64,000 nt of DNA from Streptomyces sp. NRRL B-3428. Lineage in GTDB: Bacteria > Actinomycetota > Actinomycetes > Streptomycetales > Streptomycetaceae. The stretch is from the NCBI GenBank assembly GCA_000721375.1, contig JOGW01000012.1:372001-436000 (forward strand). Direction: 5' to 3'. A program made the translations under genes and the position numbers. Within the stretch, counting starts at the first letter, position 1. Each line of letters starts with the position of its first letter. This document shows positions 33,799 through 45,798 of the stretch, piece by piece. The notes beneath the pieces were generated by a model. The model searched no databases. It saw only the letters and a program-made list of their open reading frames with translations, and was not told the DNA's origin.

Positions 33799-34677
33799 AT
33801 GACAGATGGAGCAGCGGAGCGTGAACTCGACGGCAGGGCAGCCCTGGTGACGGGCGGCACACGCGGGATCGGTCTCGCCGTCGCGCACCGGCTGGGTGCG
33901 GCGGGTGCGGGCGTGTGTGTGACGGGGCGGGATCCCGAGGGAGTGCGCCTTGCCGTCGACGAGCTGACCAAGTCCGGGACAAGGGCGACCGGTTGTGCGG
34001 GTGACGTGGCCGATCCCGCGCATCTCATCGCTTCCGCGCAGCAGGTGATGGACGAGTTCGGCCGGATCGACATCCTCGTCAACAACGCGGCGACCAACCA
34101 GCCGTACGGCCCTTTGATGGAAGCCGATCCCGACCGCTGGACGACCGCCTTCGCCACGAACGTCGAAGCGCCGCTGCGACTTGTGCAGTTGGCGTGGCGG
34201 GCCTGGATGAGGGAGCACGGCGGCGCCGTCGTGAACATCAGCACCGAGGGCACCGGGCACGTCGGCCCCAACGTGGGGGCGTACGGCACCAGCAAGGCGG
34301 CGCTGCTGCACCTCACGAGCCAGCTGGCCGGTGAACTCGCCCCGCGGGTGCGGGTGAACGCGGTCTCCCCCGGCCTCGTCCGCACCGAGATGGCCCGCTT
34401 CGTATGGGAAGGAGCCGAGCAGCGGATCGCGGACGGTCTGCCGCTCGGGCGGATCGGTGAACCCGACGACATCGCCGAGGCCGTGTTCTGGCTGGTGTCG
34501 GATGCCGCGCGCTGGGTGACGGGCGCCGACCTGCTCGTGGACGGCGGTACGCGGGTACGGGCCGCGGCCGGGACGACCGCGGGGTACGCCGTGCACGAGC
34601 AGCTACGCGTGGCGGACCCGCAACAGACGGCGGAGCCGCAGAAGGCGTCCGGTGACTACCACTTGCCGGGCGCGTAG
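33799..34677 (+). CDS. SDR family oxidoreductase
   Basis: This 292-aa short-chain dehydrogenase is classical: TGGTRGIGLAVA cofactor motif, LVNNAATN, VNISTEG for the Ser, and YGTSKAALLH for the Tyr-Lys pair, with the ending DLLVDGG. The last about 40 residues extend past the normal SDR end and overlap the 3' end of the convergent gene by 22 bp. It lies just downstream of the HD protein on the same strand, probably co-transcribed. The substrate is unknown. The ATG lacks a strong Shine-Dalgarno sequence. Confidence 0.88.
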   Translation: MTDGAAERELDGRAALVTGGTRGIGLAVAHRLGAAGAGVCVTGRDPEGVRLAVDELTKSGTRATGCAGDVADPAHLIASAQQVMDEFGRIDILVNNAATNQPYGPLMEADPDRWTTAFATNVEAPLRLVQLAWRAWMREHGGAVVNISTEGTGHVGPNVGAYGTSKAALLHLTSQLAGELAPRVRVNAVSPGLVRTEMARFVWEGAEQRIADGLPLGRIGEPDDIAEAVFWLVSDAARWVTGADLLVDGGTRVRAAAGTTAGYAVHEQLRVADPQQTAEPQKASGDYHLPGA

Positions 34678-36146
34678 TCCTTCAGGAAGACCCCGTACAC
34701 GTCCTCGCCGGCCTCGCCGCGCACCACCGGGTCGTAGACGCGCGCGGCGCCGTCGACCAGGTCGAGCGGGGCGTGGAAGCCCTCGTCGGCGAGGCGGAGC
34801 TTGTCGTAGTGCGGGCGCTCGTCGGTGATCCAGCCGGTGTCGACCGAGGTCATCAGGATGCCGTCGGACTGGAACATCTCCTGCGCGCTGGTACGCGTCA
34901 CCATGTTCATCGCGGCCTTGGCGGCGTTGGTGTTGGGGTGGCCCGCGCCCTTGTAGCCGCGGTTGAACACCCCTTCCATCGCCGAGACGTTGACGACGTA
35001 GGCGCGCTTGCTGGAGGCCTTGCCCGCGGCCTCGGCCATGGAGGCGCGCAGCTTGCTGATCAGGATGAACGGCGCCGTGTAGTTGCACAGCTGGGTCTCG
35101 AGCAGCTCCACCGGGGAGATCTGCTCGATGGACTGCACCCAGGTGTTGGTGTCCACGACGTCCGGCACGAGGCCGCCCGCGTCGATCGCGGTGCCGGCGC
35201 GGTGCTTCTCGACGCTGGCGTTGCCCGCGACGAGAGCGAGGTCGGCGACCTGCTGGGCGTCCATTCCGGCGATTCCGGCGGGCAGGGCCTGAATGCCGTC
35301 CACGGCACCGGAGTTGAAGGCGCCGATCACGTGGTGCGGGGGCAGCTCGCCGGCGGGCAGCGGCTGGGTCTCGCCGTCGACCAGGGCGGCGTACGCGGAG
35401 GGCAGCCTGCGCACGGTCTGGGTGGCGTTGTTGATCAGGATGTCGAGCGGGCCCGCCTCGGCGACCTGGTCGGCGAGCGCGACGGCCTGCGCCGGGTCGC
35501 GCAGGTCGATGCCGACGACCTCGAGGCGGTGGATCCAGTCGCCGGAGTCCTCCATCGCCTTGAAGCGGCGGATGGCGTCCTTGGGGAAGCGCGTGGTGAT
35601 CGTGGTGTGCGCGCCGTCGCGCAGGAGGCGCAGCGCGATGTACATACCGATCTTGGCGCGGCCGCCGGTCAGCAGTGCGCGCTTGCCGGTGAGGTCGGCG
35701 CGAGCGTCCCGCTTGGCGCGGTTCTCGGCGGCGCACTTCTGGCAGAGCTGGTGGTAGAAGGCGTCGACCTCCACGTAACGCGTCTTGCAGACGTAGCAGG
35801 AGCGCGGTCGCTGGAGTATCCCGGCGATCTCGCCGACCGTGGAGGAGCTGGGCAGCAGGCCCTCGGTCTCGTCGTCGATCCGCTCGGCGGAGCCGGTGGC
35901 CGTGGCGTGCGTGACCTGGCGGTCGTTCTCGGTCTTCGCGGCCCGGCGCTCCTGGCGGCGGCGCTGCTTGACCGTGCGGTAGATGCCGGCGGTGGCGCGG
36001 CGGACCGCGATCGCGTCCGGGTGGTCGACCTCGATCTTGTCGAGCTCGTCGAGCACGGACAGGCAGACGGCGAGCCGCTCCGGGTCGATGCCGGGGCCGA
36101 AGTCCTGGCGCTCGCCCGAATCTGGGCTGTCACTGGTCACGGTCAT
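34656..36146 (-). CDS. Zinc-ribbon SDR-like protein lacking the catalytic Tyr
   Basis: This 496-aa protein has an N-terminal region (about 1-110) with basic/helical character and a C4 zinc-binding motif CYVC-x14-CQKC (Cys117, 120, 135, 138). An SDR-like Rossmann domain (about 151-496) follows. The cofactor loop is TGGRAKIG, where Gly of TGxxxGIG is replaced by Lys. NNAT and VNVSAMEG are present. At the YxxxK site the sequence is TNAAK, so the catalytic Tyr is Thr. The NAD(P) site may still bind, but normal SDR chemistry is doubtful. An ATG 14 codons upstream (36188) is less likely. It is divergent from the SGNH fusion gene. Confidence 0.85.
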   Translation of the reverse strand: MTVTSDSPDSGERQDFGPGIDPERLAVCLSVLDELDKIEVDHPDAIAVRRATAGIYRTVKQRRRQERRAAKTENDRQVTHATATGSAERIDDETEGLLPSSSTVGEIAGILQRPRSCYVCKTRYVEVDAFYHQLCQKCAAENRAKRDARADLTGKRALLTGGRAKIGMYIALRLLRDGAHTTITTRFPKDAIRRFKAMEDSGDWIHRLEVVGIDLRDPAQAVALADQVAEAGPLDILINNATQTVRRLPSAYAALVDGETQPLPAGELPPHHVIGAFNSGAVDGIQALPAGIAGMDAQQVADLALVAGNASVEKHRAGTAIDAGGLVPDVVDTNTWVQSIEQISPVELLETQLCNYTAPFILISKLRASMAEAAGKASSKRAYVVNVSAMEGVFNRGYKGAGHPNTNAAKAAMNMVTRTSAQEMFQSDGILMTSVDTGWITDERPHYDKLRLADEGFHAPLDLVDGAARVYDPVVRGEAGEDVYGVFLKDYAPGKW

Positions 36147-36373
36147 CGCCGCTGCTTCCTCGTACGGGTGGGGGCGCGCCGGCGCCATGAAGATTCCAAA
36201 AGGGGGATTTTACGTAGGGAGGGCGGTGCTCTCCAAACTGCCACCGGTTCCGCGCACTCAAGAGAGTCACCCGATCACTCAGCGCGAGGGGGAGCACCCG
36301 GCCGAAGCGGGTGCGCGAGGGCTCCATAGGGTCATACGGAACGATCTTGACCAGAAAGGCGGCGCGGCCCACC

Positions 36374-37300
36374 GTGACCGAGGCACGACCCCATTCCCTG
36401 TTCTCTTTCGGCACGTTGCTCGACGGGAGGGTGCAGTCCGCGCTCTTCGGCGGACCCGTCCCGAAGGAGCCGGCCGCGCTCGCGGGCCACTCCACACGGC
36501 CGCTGCGGATCACCGACCCGGAGGTGATCGCGGCCAGTGGGCTCGAAGTGCACCTGGCCCTGGAGCGGCGCCTCGGCTGCGAGGTCGAAGGGGCCGTGCT
36601 CGCGCTGACCGAGCGGGATCTGACCGCGGCGGACGACTACGAAGTGGACGACTACGCGCGCCGGCCCGTGCTGCTGTCCTCGGGCGGGATCGCCTGGGCC
36701 TATCTGGACGCCCGGCCACTGCGCCCCGCGGCGCGCATCGTGATCGTCGGCGACAGCATCGCGTACGGCCGCTGCGACCCCCGCGGCGGCTGGGCGGCCC
36801 GGCTCGCCGCCACGCATATCGCGGCGAACGAGGCGGACCACCGGGTCTTCAACCTGGCCGTGCCCGGTATCACTCTGCGCGAGGTGAGCGAGCAGACCCC
36901 GGCCCTGCTCGCCGCGCGCCGCCCGGACACGCTCGTCGTGGCGGCCGGTATCAACGACTCGGCACAGGCCGGGGACGACCCGCGGTGGCTCGAGGAGATC
37001 GCGGAGAGCCTCGACTCCCTCGCCGCCACGGCCATGGAGCATGGCGCGCGCCTTGTCGTGCTCGGTCCGCTGTGGCTCGACGAGCGGCGCACCCGCGACT
37101 ACGAGGGCCTGAACTTCACCGAGGCGAAGGCCGACGCCCTGCGTACCGCTCTGCGCCAGTGGTGCACGGAGCGGTACGCGGACTTCGTCGACCTGTGGGA
37201 GCCGCTGCGGGAGCGGCCCGAACTGCTCACGGACGGAGTGCATCCCTCTGCGGAGGGACACTCGGCCGTGTTCGAGCATCTGGTCGCAGTGGCCGGCTGA
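36374..37300 (+). CDS. Fusion: cyclotransferase-like (AIG2/GGCT) domain plus SGNH/GDSL hydrolase
   Basis: This 308-aa protein joins two folds. Residues about 8-115 read as an AIG2/gamma-glutamylcyclotransferase-like domain: FSFGTLLDG at the start and ADDYEVDDYARRPV with Glu90 at the usual catalytic position. Residues about 120-308 are an SGNH hydrolase with block I VGDSIAYG (Ser128), block II Gly in NLAVPG, block III AAGINDS, and block V DGVHPSAEGH with Asp/His. No signal peptide is seen. The GTG start lacks a clear ribosome-binding site, and upstream in-frame starts are possible. The combination suggests an esterase acting on a glutamyl- or amino-acyl-modified ester, which is speculative. 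Confidence 0.85.
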   Translation: MTEARPHSLFSFGTLLDGRVQSALFGGPVPKEPAALAGHSTRPLRITDPEVIAASGLEVHLALERRLGCEVEGAVLALTERDLTAADDYEVDDYARRPVLLSSGGIAWAYLDARPLRPAARIVIVGDSIAYGRCDPRGGWAARLAATHIAANEADHRVFNLAVPGITLREVSEQTPALLAARRPDTLVVAAGINDSAQAGDDPRWLEEIAESLDSLAATAMEHGARLVVLGPLWLDERRTRDYEGLNFTEAKADALRTALRQWCTERYADFVDLWEPLRERPELLTDGVHPSAEGHSAVFEHLVAVAG

Positions 37301-37351
37301 GGCTGCCGTGCCGGTGGCCGGTCGACGCCTCGATCCTGTCGGCCGGTCGCC

Positions 37352-38695
37352 TCACACCGCGGCAGCCGCGCCCAGGTCCGTCACTTCCGCCGCCAGGGCC
37401 CTTGCCAGACCTTCGAGATCGGGCACCGCCGCCGCATCCGCCACGAGCCCGTAATGGACCCGCCCGCGATACGTGGAGACGGCCACGGCCAGGGACTGGC
37501 CCTGCGCGAGGGGAGCGAAGGGGTACACCTCGGCCAGCGGGCAGCCCGCGAGCCGCAGGCCCAGACTCGGCAGCGGGACGCTGGTGACGAGGATGTCGAA
37601 GAGCAGCCGGGCCGACTGACCCACGAGCGGGCCGCCGATCCGGTGGGCGAGCGGGGGCACGTGATCGGCGAGGAGTGCCACCGCTCCGGCGCCCCGGTGT
37701 GCGCCGTCCTCCTTGCTGCGGTCCATGTCCGTACGGACCGAACCGAGGCGGGTCAGCGGGTCGGCCTCGTCCACCGGCAGCCGGATCAGGAAGCCCGAAA
37801 GCCGGTTGCCCTGGGGCTGGTGGGTGCGGGGGCGGCGGCGCGAGACGGGTATGAGGGCGCGGGGGCGTACCTCGTCGGCGGGTTCGCCGCGTTCGGCGAG
37901 CCAGCTGCGCAGGGCGCCCGCGACGACGGCGATCAGCACGTCGTTGACCGTGCCGCCGGTCTTCTTGCGGATGCGGTGGATGTCGTCGAGATCGATGACC
38001 GCCCCGGCCGTGCGCCGGGTGCCGGTGGCCTGTGCGGTGAGCGCACGCGAGGACCGTACGTCCCAGGTGGCACGGGCCACGGACGCGCCGATGTCCAGGG
38101 CCTGGCCGAGCGCGCCGGCCTTGCGGCGCAGCGACCCCGACAGCGCTACGGGAAGGGACTTCAGCGTCCCGAACAGGCCGCCTGATCCGTCCTCCTGCGT
38201 CGATGAGGCGCGCGCCGTGCGCGGCGCCACGGCCTGCGGGTCCATCACTCCGGCGGCGAGCGTCAGGGCGCGCAGGCCGTCGGCGAGTGCGTGATGGAAC
38301 TTGAAGAGCACCGCGAACGAGGTTCCGTCGGCGCCCGGCAGGACATGCGCCTCCCACGGCGGGCGGGACCGGTCGAGGGAGCGCTCCATCAGGGCACCCG
38401 CAGCCGAGTGGAAGTCGTCGGTGGGGTCGGCCAGGCGCACATGGCCGGCCGGTTCGAAGTGCGGTGCCGGTTCGCGTACCGCTCCCCCGGCCCCGAACCA
38501 GACGTCCCGGATCCGCATCCGCAGACCGGGTACCTGGGGTGCCCGGGAGGTCAGCAGCTCGGCCGCGTGCTGCGCGGCGGCCGGGGAGTCGCAGGTGAAG
38601 ACGCCCAAGGCGCCCAGATGCATCGGGTGTTCGGCGGTCTCGATGTTCCAGAAGGCAAGGTCGAGTGGGGCGAGGTTTTCGGTGAGGGTAGCCAT
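37352..38695 (-). CDS. WS/DGAT family acyltransferase (wax ester / triacylglycerol synthase type)
   Basis: This 447-aa enzyme has the catalytic HHxxxDG motif as FHHALADG near residue 135. It also has TVNDVLIAVVAGALR and NRLSGFLIRLPVDE, conserved in the family. Such enzymes transfer fatty acyl groups from acyl-CoA to diacylglycerol or alcohols for storage lipid; Streptomyces store triacylglycerol. The internal ATG (MATLTENLAPLD) matches the family N-terminus; an ATG 21 codons upstream is less likely. The neighbouring glgCA genes also concern carbon storage. Confidence 0.92.
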   Translation of the reverse strand: MATLTENLAPLDLAFWNIETAEHPMHLGALGVFTCDSPAAAQHAAELLTSRAPQVPGLRMRIRDVWFGAGGAVREPAPHFEPAGHVRLADPTDDFHSAAGALMERSLDRSRPPWEAHVLPGADGTSFAVLFKFHHALADGLRALTLAAGVMDPQAVAPRTARASSTQEDGSGGLFGTLKSLPVALSGSLRRKAGALGQALDIGASVARATWDVRSSRALTAQATGTRRTAGAVIDLDDIHRIRKKTGGTVNDVLIAVVAGALRSWLAERGEPADEVRPRALIPVSRRRPRTHQPQGNRLSGFLIRLPVDEADPLTRLGSVRTDMDRSKEDGAHRGAGAVALLADHVPPLAHRIGGPLVGQSARLLFDILVTSVPLPSLGLRLAGCPLAEVYPFAPLAQGQSLAVAVSTYRGRVHYGLVADAAAVPDLEGLARALAAEVTDLGAAAAV

Positions 38696-38836
38696 GCCCA
38701 GCTCTCGCGTCGGCGTCGGTGAGCCAGCAGTCAACAACTCGTTGACGACTACGGTCAAGTACGTCCGGAATACGGAACGTTACGGACGCATCAATTCTCG
38801 AACCGTCGCTCACAGGCCTCTCAGCAAGCAGCCGGA

Positions 38837-38867
38837 GCCACCCGTCCTACGCTCTCGGACGGGTGGC
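38837..38867. terminator. Intrinsic terminator hairpin after glgC
   Basis: A perfect 11-bp stem (gccacccgtcc with ggacgggtggc, 38837-38847 and 38857-38867) has a 9-nt loop. It lies 3 bp after the glgC stop on the minus strand. It separates glgC from the WS/DGAT gene downstream. Confidence 0.85.
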
Positions 38868-38870
38868 CCG

Positions 38871-40088
38871 CTATTCAACGCGCTGCCCCTTCCCGAGGGC
38901 GATCACGCCTGCGTCGGACACCGTGTAGAGCTCCTGGTCCCGTTCGGGGTTGACGCCGATGGTCGCCCCGGGCGGGACGTCCACGTTCTTGTCCAGGACA
39001 GCACCTCTGACGACCGCGCCTCGCCCGATGCGTACGTTGTCGTGCAGCACGGAACCCTGCACGACGGCGCCGGCCTCGACCACCACCCCCGGGGAGAGGA
39101 CGGATCCCGTGACCTGCCCGCTGATGACGCAGCCGGGACTGACGATGGACTCCCCCGCGATCCCGCCGGCCACGAACTTGGCGGGCGGCAGCTGGCCGGG
39201 GTGGGTGTAGATGGGCCAGCGACGGTTGTAGAGGTTGAAGACCGGGTGTTCCGAGATCAGGTCCATATGCGCTTCGTAGTACGCGTCCAGGGTGCCGACA
39301 TCGCGCCAGTAGCCGTGGTCGCGGCCGGTCTCGCCGGGGACGTGGTTGTCGTCGAAGTCGTAGAGCTGGGCGACCCCGCGCTCGGTGAGCATCGGCAGGA
39401 TCGAACCGCCCATGTCGTGCTTGGACTCCGGGTCCTCTGCGTCCTTTTGCAGGGCGTCGACGAGGGTCTTGGTGGTGAAGAGGTAGTTGCCCATCGAGGC
39501 GAACACCTCGTTCGGGCTGCCGGGCAGGCCGGGCGGATCGGCGGGCTTCTCCAGGAACCGTTCGACGCGGGTGCGGTCCTTGGCCGGAGTGATGATCCCG
39601 AAGGACGAGGCCTCGGCGCGCGGTACCCGTATGCCGGCGACGGTGACCCCTGCGCCGGACTCGATGTGCTGGTTGAGCATCTGCCGCGGATCCATCCGGT
39701 ACACGTGATCGGCGCCGAACACCGCTATGTAGTCGGGCTGTTCGTCGTGCACGAGGTTCAGCGACTGCAGGATGGCGTCCGCGCTGCCGGAGAACCAGCG
39801 GGGGCCAAGACGCTGCTGGGCCGGCACCGGGGTGACGTAGTTGCCGAGCAGGCTGGACATCCGCCAGGTCTTGGTCACATGCCGGTCGAGCGAGTGCGAC
39901 TTGTACTGGGTCAGGACGCAGATCCGCAGGATGTCGCCGTTGACCAGGTTGGACAGTACGAAGTCGACAAGGCGATACATACCGCCGAAGGTCACCGCTG
40001 GTTTGGCGCGGTCGGCGGTGAGCGGCATCAGCCGCTTGCCCTCCCCGCCCGCGAGGACTATTCCGAGCACCGAAGGTCCGCCACGCAT
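38871..40088 (-). CDS. glgC: Glucose-1-phosphate adenylyltransferase (ADP-glucose pyrophosphorylase)
   Basis: This 405-aa enzyme makes ADP-glucose for alpha-glucan synthesis. The nucleotide-binding loop is [14 protein letters not shown], with AKPAVTFGG next to it. [11 protein letters not shown] is the metal-ligand region, FGIITP and FLEKP sit at the sugar-phosphate site, and a left-handed beta-helix follows from about 300. The ATG (MRGGPSVLG) has AGGGGGCGG upstream. It lies 20 bp after glgA on the same strand, so the two form a storage-glucan operon that ends at the hairpin. Confidence 0.96.
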   Translation of the reverse strand: MRGGPSVLGIVLAGGEGKRLMPLTADRAKPAVTFGGMYRLVDFVLSNLVNGDILRICVLTQYKSHSLDRHVTKTWRMSSLLGNYVTPVPAQQRLGPRWFSGSADAILQSLNLVHDEQPDYIAVFGADHVYRMDPRQMLNQHIESGAGVTVAGIRVPRAEASSFGIITPAKDRTRVERFLEKPADPPGLPGSPNEVFASMGNYLFTTKTLVDALQKDAEDPESKHDMGGSILPMLTERGVAQLYDFDDNHVPGETGRDHGYWRDVGTLDAYYEAHMDLISEHPVFNLYNRRWPIYTHPGQLPPAKFVAGGIAGESIVSPGCVISGQVTGSVLSPGVVVEAGAVVQGSVLHDNVRIGRGAVVRGAVLDKNVDVPPGATIGVNPERDQELYTVSDAGVIALGKGQRVE

Positions 40089-40108
40089 AGCCGCCCCCTG
40101 TTGCCGAC

Positions 40109-41269
40109 TCAACTCCTGGAAACTGCCCTGTACAACTCGGCTGTTCTCTGCGCCACCGCATCCCAGCCGAAATCTCCGACGGCCCGCACCCGCCCGGCCG
40201 CGCCCATCCGGGCCGCGAGCGCGGTGTCCCGTACGAGGCCGTTGAGCGCGAGACCGAGCGCGTACTCGAAACCGTCCGTGTCCTTCTCGTCGTACGGCAC
40301 GAGCAGGCCGGTCTCCGGCGTGACCACCTCGGGTATCCCGCCGACCTTCGAGGCCACCACCGGTGTCGCGCAGGCCATGGCCTCCAAGTTCACGATGCCG
40401 AGCGGCTCGTAGACCGAGGGGCAGACGAACACTGCGGCATGCGTGAGGAGGTGCACGATCTCCGTGCGCGGCAGCATCTCCGGGACCCACAGCACACCGG
40501 ACCTCTGTCCGCTCAGCTCCTCGAAGAGGGCGCGGAACTCGCGGTCTATCTCGGGGGTGTCCGGGGCTCCGGCACAAAGGACGAGCTGGATGTCGCGGTC
40601 CAACTGCTTTGCCGCCCGCAGCAGATGAGGCACGCCCTTTTGGCGCGTGATCCGTCCGACGAACAGGACGTACGGCCGTGCGTCGTCGATCCCGAGCCGC
40701 GACAGGATCTCGGGGGACGGGGTCGGACGGTACAGCTCGGTGTCGATGCCGTTGTGGATGACATGGACGCGGCCGGGGTCGATCTGCGGGTAGCTCTCGA
40801 GAATGTCGCTGCGCATCCCGTGCGATACGGCGATCACCGCGTCGGCCGCTTCGATGGCGGTCCGCTCGGCCCAGCAGGACAACGCGTAGCCGCCGCCGAG
40901 CTGTTCGGCCTTCCAGGGGCGCAGGGGTTCGAGGGAGTGCGAGGTCATCACGTGCGGGATGCCGTACAGGAGCTTGGCCAGATGTCCGGCGAGGTTGGCG
41001 TACCAGGTGTGCGAGTGAACCAGGTCGCGGTCGGCCACGGCGGCGGCCATGGACAGGTCGACGGAGAAGGTGCGTAAGGCGTCATTGGCGTCTACGAGGT
41101 CCGGCCAGGCGGCGTGCCGGGTGACTCCGGCCTCCTGCGACTCGTCGCCCCAGCAGTGCACCCGCACATCGGCCAGGGCCCGTAACTCCCTTGCGAGGAA
41201 CTCGACATGGACGCCGGCGCCGCCGTACACATCCGGCGGATACTCCCGGCTGAGCAGTCCGACCTTCAC
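40109..41269 (-). CDS. glgA: Glycogen synthase / maltose-1-phosphate synthase (GT4)
   Basis: This 386-aa GT-B glycosyltransferase has the N-terminal loop [26 protein letters not shown], and the donor-binding [12 protein letters not shown] (EX7E). Actinobacterial GlgA proteins of this length use ADP-glucose. Several are in fact GlgM, making alpha-maltose-1-phosphate for GlgE, and the two activities cannot be separated by motif here. The GTG start has GGAGGG upstream. It is co-operonic with glgC. Confidence 0.92.
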   Translation of the reverse strand: MKVGLLSREYPPDVYGGAGVHVEFLARELRALADVRVHCWGDESQEAGVTRHAAWPDLVDANDALRTFSVDLSMAAAVADRDLVHSHTWYANLAGHLAKLLYGIPHVMTSHSLEPLRPWKAEQLGGGYALSCWAERTAIEAADAVIAVSHGMRSDILESYPQIDPGRVHVIHNGIDTELYRPTPSPEILSRLGIDDARPYVLFVGRITRQKGVPHLLRAAKQLDRDIQLVLCAGAPDTPEIDREFRALFEELSGQRSGVLWVPEMLPRTEIVHLLTHAAVFVCPSVYEPLGIVNLEAMACATPVVASKVGGIPEVVTPETGLLVPYDEKDTDGFEYALGLALNGLVRDTALAARMGAAGRVRAVGDFGWDAVAQRTAELYRAVSRS

Positions 41270-41407
41270 CCTCGGCCCTCCGGTCCTTTACCGCGGTGGC
41301 GGTGTGTGCTCGGCTCGTTACGGGGGTGGCGCCTCTTCATGGTCACCCACGGACGGGAGTTGGGGAAGGGCCTTGCGGCGCCCGCATCGCGCGACAGAGT
41401 GCCGAAC

Positions 41408-42253
41408 TCAGCTCGGCGGTGCGTCGAAGCAGCAGTCGCCGCAGACTCCGCCGCCGGGGATCCGGTAGTAGAGGCAGCAGGTGCGGCGACGGAAAACCGG
41501 TCCGTCGAAGGTTCCCGTGCCGCTCAACCGCGGGTCCTCGAAGAGCCGTCCGGTCAGGGTGCGGGTGCGTTCGGCGACCTCGGAACGTCTCTCGCGCCGG
41601 GCCCAGCGCTGAAGTTCCCGGGCGGCCCCGGCCAGCGCGGAGCCCGCGTTCCCCCACAACAGGCCCTCGGCGATGCGGAATTGGGCGCGGAGGGCGGTGG
41701 TGAGCGGCGTCAGGTGCTGGTCGAGGACGATTGCGGACAGATCGGCGACGGCGCGGGAGTCGGCCGCGAGGATGACGGGCGCCGGATCACCGGCCGGGCG
41801 GGGTGTCATCGCGGCCGCTGGGTGGGAGGGCGCGCCGGCCGGGACGGTGAGGCGGAGGTCGTCGGGGGCCGCAGCGTCCGGGTCCCAGTGGAGCCGGGCG
41901 GGATCCAGGTCCGGAATCCGGTCGTGGAGCACGGCCGAGCCGAGCGCCATGGACCACAGTCGCGCCGCCAGGCCGAGTTGGGCGATGGAGACGGCGATAC
42001 GGACCTGAGGCGCTCCGATCGCCGACTGCACCTTGGTGACGCGGAAGGCGATGGGGGCGTGGTGGCCCGCGTAGACAGCGCCGAGTGCCGGGCCGTCGTG
42101 TGCGGCGACCTCGGCGTGCGCTCCTTGCCCGTGCGCCGTGAGCTCCGCGCCGGCCTCCGCGGGCCGGTTGCCCGAAGGCGCCAGGCGCAATGCGAAGAAG
42201 CCCCCGACGGAGGCGACCACTTCGAGATCTGTGGAGGTCAGCGGCTCGGGCAT
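41408..42253 (-). CDS. FhuF-like ferric-siderophore reductase family protein
   Basis: This 281-aa cytoplasmic protein ends with the FhuF C-terminal iron-sulfur motif: RRTCCLYYRIPGGGVCGDCC, a Cys-Cys-x10-Cys-x2-Cys arrangement. The rest is Ala-rich and matches the Streptomyces FhuF-like class only loosely. These proteins reduce ferric iron from siderophores in the cytoplasm. No siderophore transporter is adjacent; the neighbours are glgA and, divergently, a carbonic anhydrase. The ATG at 42253 was chosen because the longer frame upstream overlaps the divergent gene. Confidence 0.87.
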   Translation of the reverse strand: MPEPLTSTDLEVVASVGGFFALRLAPSGNRPAEAGAELTAHGQGAHAEVAAHDGPALGAVYAGHHAPIAFRVTKVQSAIGAPQVRIAVSIAQLGLAARLWSMALGSAVLHDRIPDLDPARLHWDPDAAAPDDLRLTVPAGAPSHPAAAMTPRPAGDPAPVILAADSRAVADLSAIVLDQHLTPLTTALRAQFRIAEGLLWGNAGSALAGAARELQRWARRERRSEVAERTRTLTGRLFEDPRLSGTGTFDGPVFRRRTCCLYYRIPGGGVCGDCCFDAPPS

Positions 42254-42346
42254 GGAGGCATGATCCCAGGCCGCCCCCGTCACCCACAGGTGGGGTCGCA
42301 CGCAGACCCCGGCGCGGCGGATCTCGGCGCTCCGCACCATGGCGCC

Positions 42347-43051
42347 ATGACCACCGCCCGCCATGACCCCATGGCCACCCGCAGGCACGGCCGCCGCGCC
42401 TTCCTCGGACTCGGCGCCGCCGCCGTGCCCCTCGCCGCACAACTGCCCACCCCGCGCCCGGCGCAGAGCGCCGCCGTGCCCCGTACCGCAGCGCAGGCGC
42501 TCGCCCGGCTGCGTACCGGGAACGCGCGATACGCGGCCGCTCACGCGAGCCACCCCCACGAGAACCTTCGATGGCGACGCACGGTGGCCATCGCCCAGCA
42601 TCCGTTCGCCGTCGTCCTCGGCTGCATCGACTCCCGCGTACCGCCCGAGCTCGTCTTCGACCAGGGTCTCGGCGACCTTCTGGTGATCCGGACGGCCGGG
42701 CACGTACTGGATGAGGCGGTACTCGGCAGTGTGCAGTACGGGGTGGCCGAACTCGGCGTACCCCTCGTGGTCGTCCTCGGTCACGAGCGCTGTGGCGCGG
42801 TCACCGCGGCGGTCGCACACGTACGCGACGGCTCACAACCCGAAGGGCATCTCACGCGGGTCGTGGACGGGATCGCACCGGCCGCCCGAGCCAGCCGGTT
42901 CCGCTCGGGCGACTGGGTCGACAGCGCGGTGACCGCGCATGTCCACCGGGTCGCCGCCCAGGTCGCGGGCGATCCGGCCCTTGGGCCCGCAGTGGTCGTG
43001 GGGGCGCGCTTCGACCTCGACACGGGGCGGGTGCGTTTCCGGCGCAGGTGA
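42347..43051 (+). CDS. Tat-exported beta-carbonic anhydrase
   Basis: This 234-aa enzyme is predicted to be exported by the twin-arginine pathway (RRHGRRAFLGLGAAAVPLAA). The beta-class zinc site is complete: Cys93 and Asp95/Arg97 in CIDSRVPPE, His146 and Cys149 in GHERCGA. It hydrates CO2 reversibly. Export of a beta-class enzyme is less common than cytoplasmic location but is seen in actinobacteria. The first ATG (42347) was taken; a second ATG eight codons later still keeps the RR motif. It is divergent from the FhuF-like gene. Confidence 0.92.
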   Translation: MTTARHDPMATRRHGRRAFLGLGAAAVPLAAQLPTPRPAQSAAVPRTAAQALARLRTGNARYAAAHASHPHENLRWRRTVAIAQHPFAVVLGCIDSRVPPELVFDQGLGDLLVIRTAGHVLDEAVLGSVQYGVAELGVPLVVVLGHERCGAVTAAVAHVRDGSQPEGHLTRVVDGIAPAARASRFRSGDWVDSAVTAHVHRVAAQVAGDPALGPAVVVGARFDLDTGRVRFRRR

Positions 43052-43182
43052 GCGGGCGGAAACCGCCGCCCCACCAGGCACTCCCACAGCAGGTCACCGG
43101 CGCCCACCCAGAGGATTACGCGGACCGCCGCCTACTCCAACGGCAGTACCCCACATTGCGTGCTCAGGTACGACGACCGGGC

Positions 43183-43208
43183 GGAATGAAAGCGTCATCG
43201 TGGGTGTT
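43183..43208 (+). promoter_or_regulatory. SigR-type promoter candidate (GGAAT-N18-GTT) upstream of the DMT gene
   Basis: GGAAT at 43183-43187 and GTT at 43206-43208 are separated by exactly 18 bp. This is the spacing and core of the SigR (thiol-oxidative stress) consensus of Streptomyces coelicolor. The expected transcript would start about 38 bp before the ATG at 43253. The match is short, so chance occurrence is possible. Confidence 0.4.
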
Positions 43209-43252
43209 ATGAACGCCGACCGCTTGCCGCACGAGAACGCCCGGAGGGACAC

Positions 43253-45734
<2,482 letters not shown>

Positions 45735-45798
45735 TCAGCCGCCTCACGGACAAGTGCGCCTACAAGCGCCCCAGTTGATCAACCTCGCCCGAACCCCC

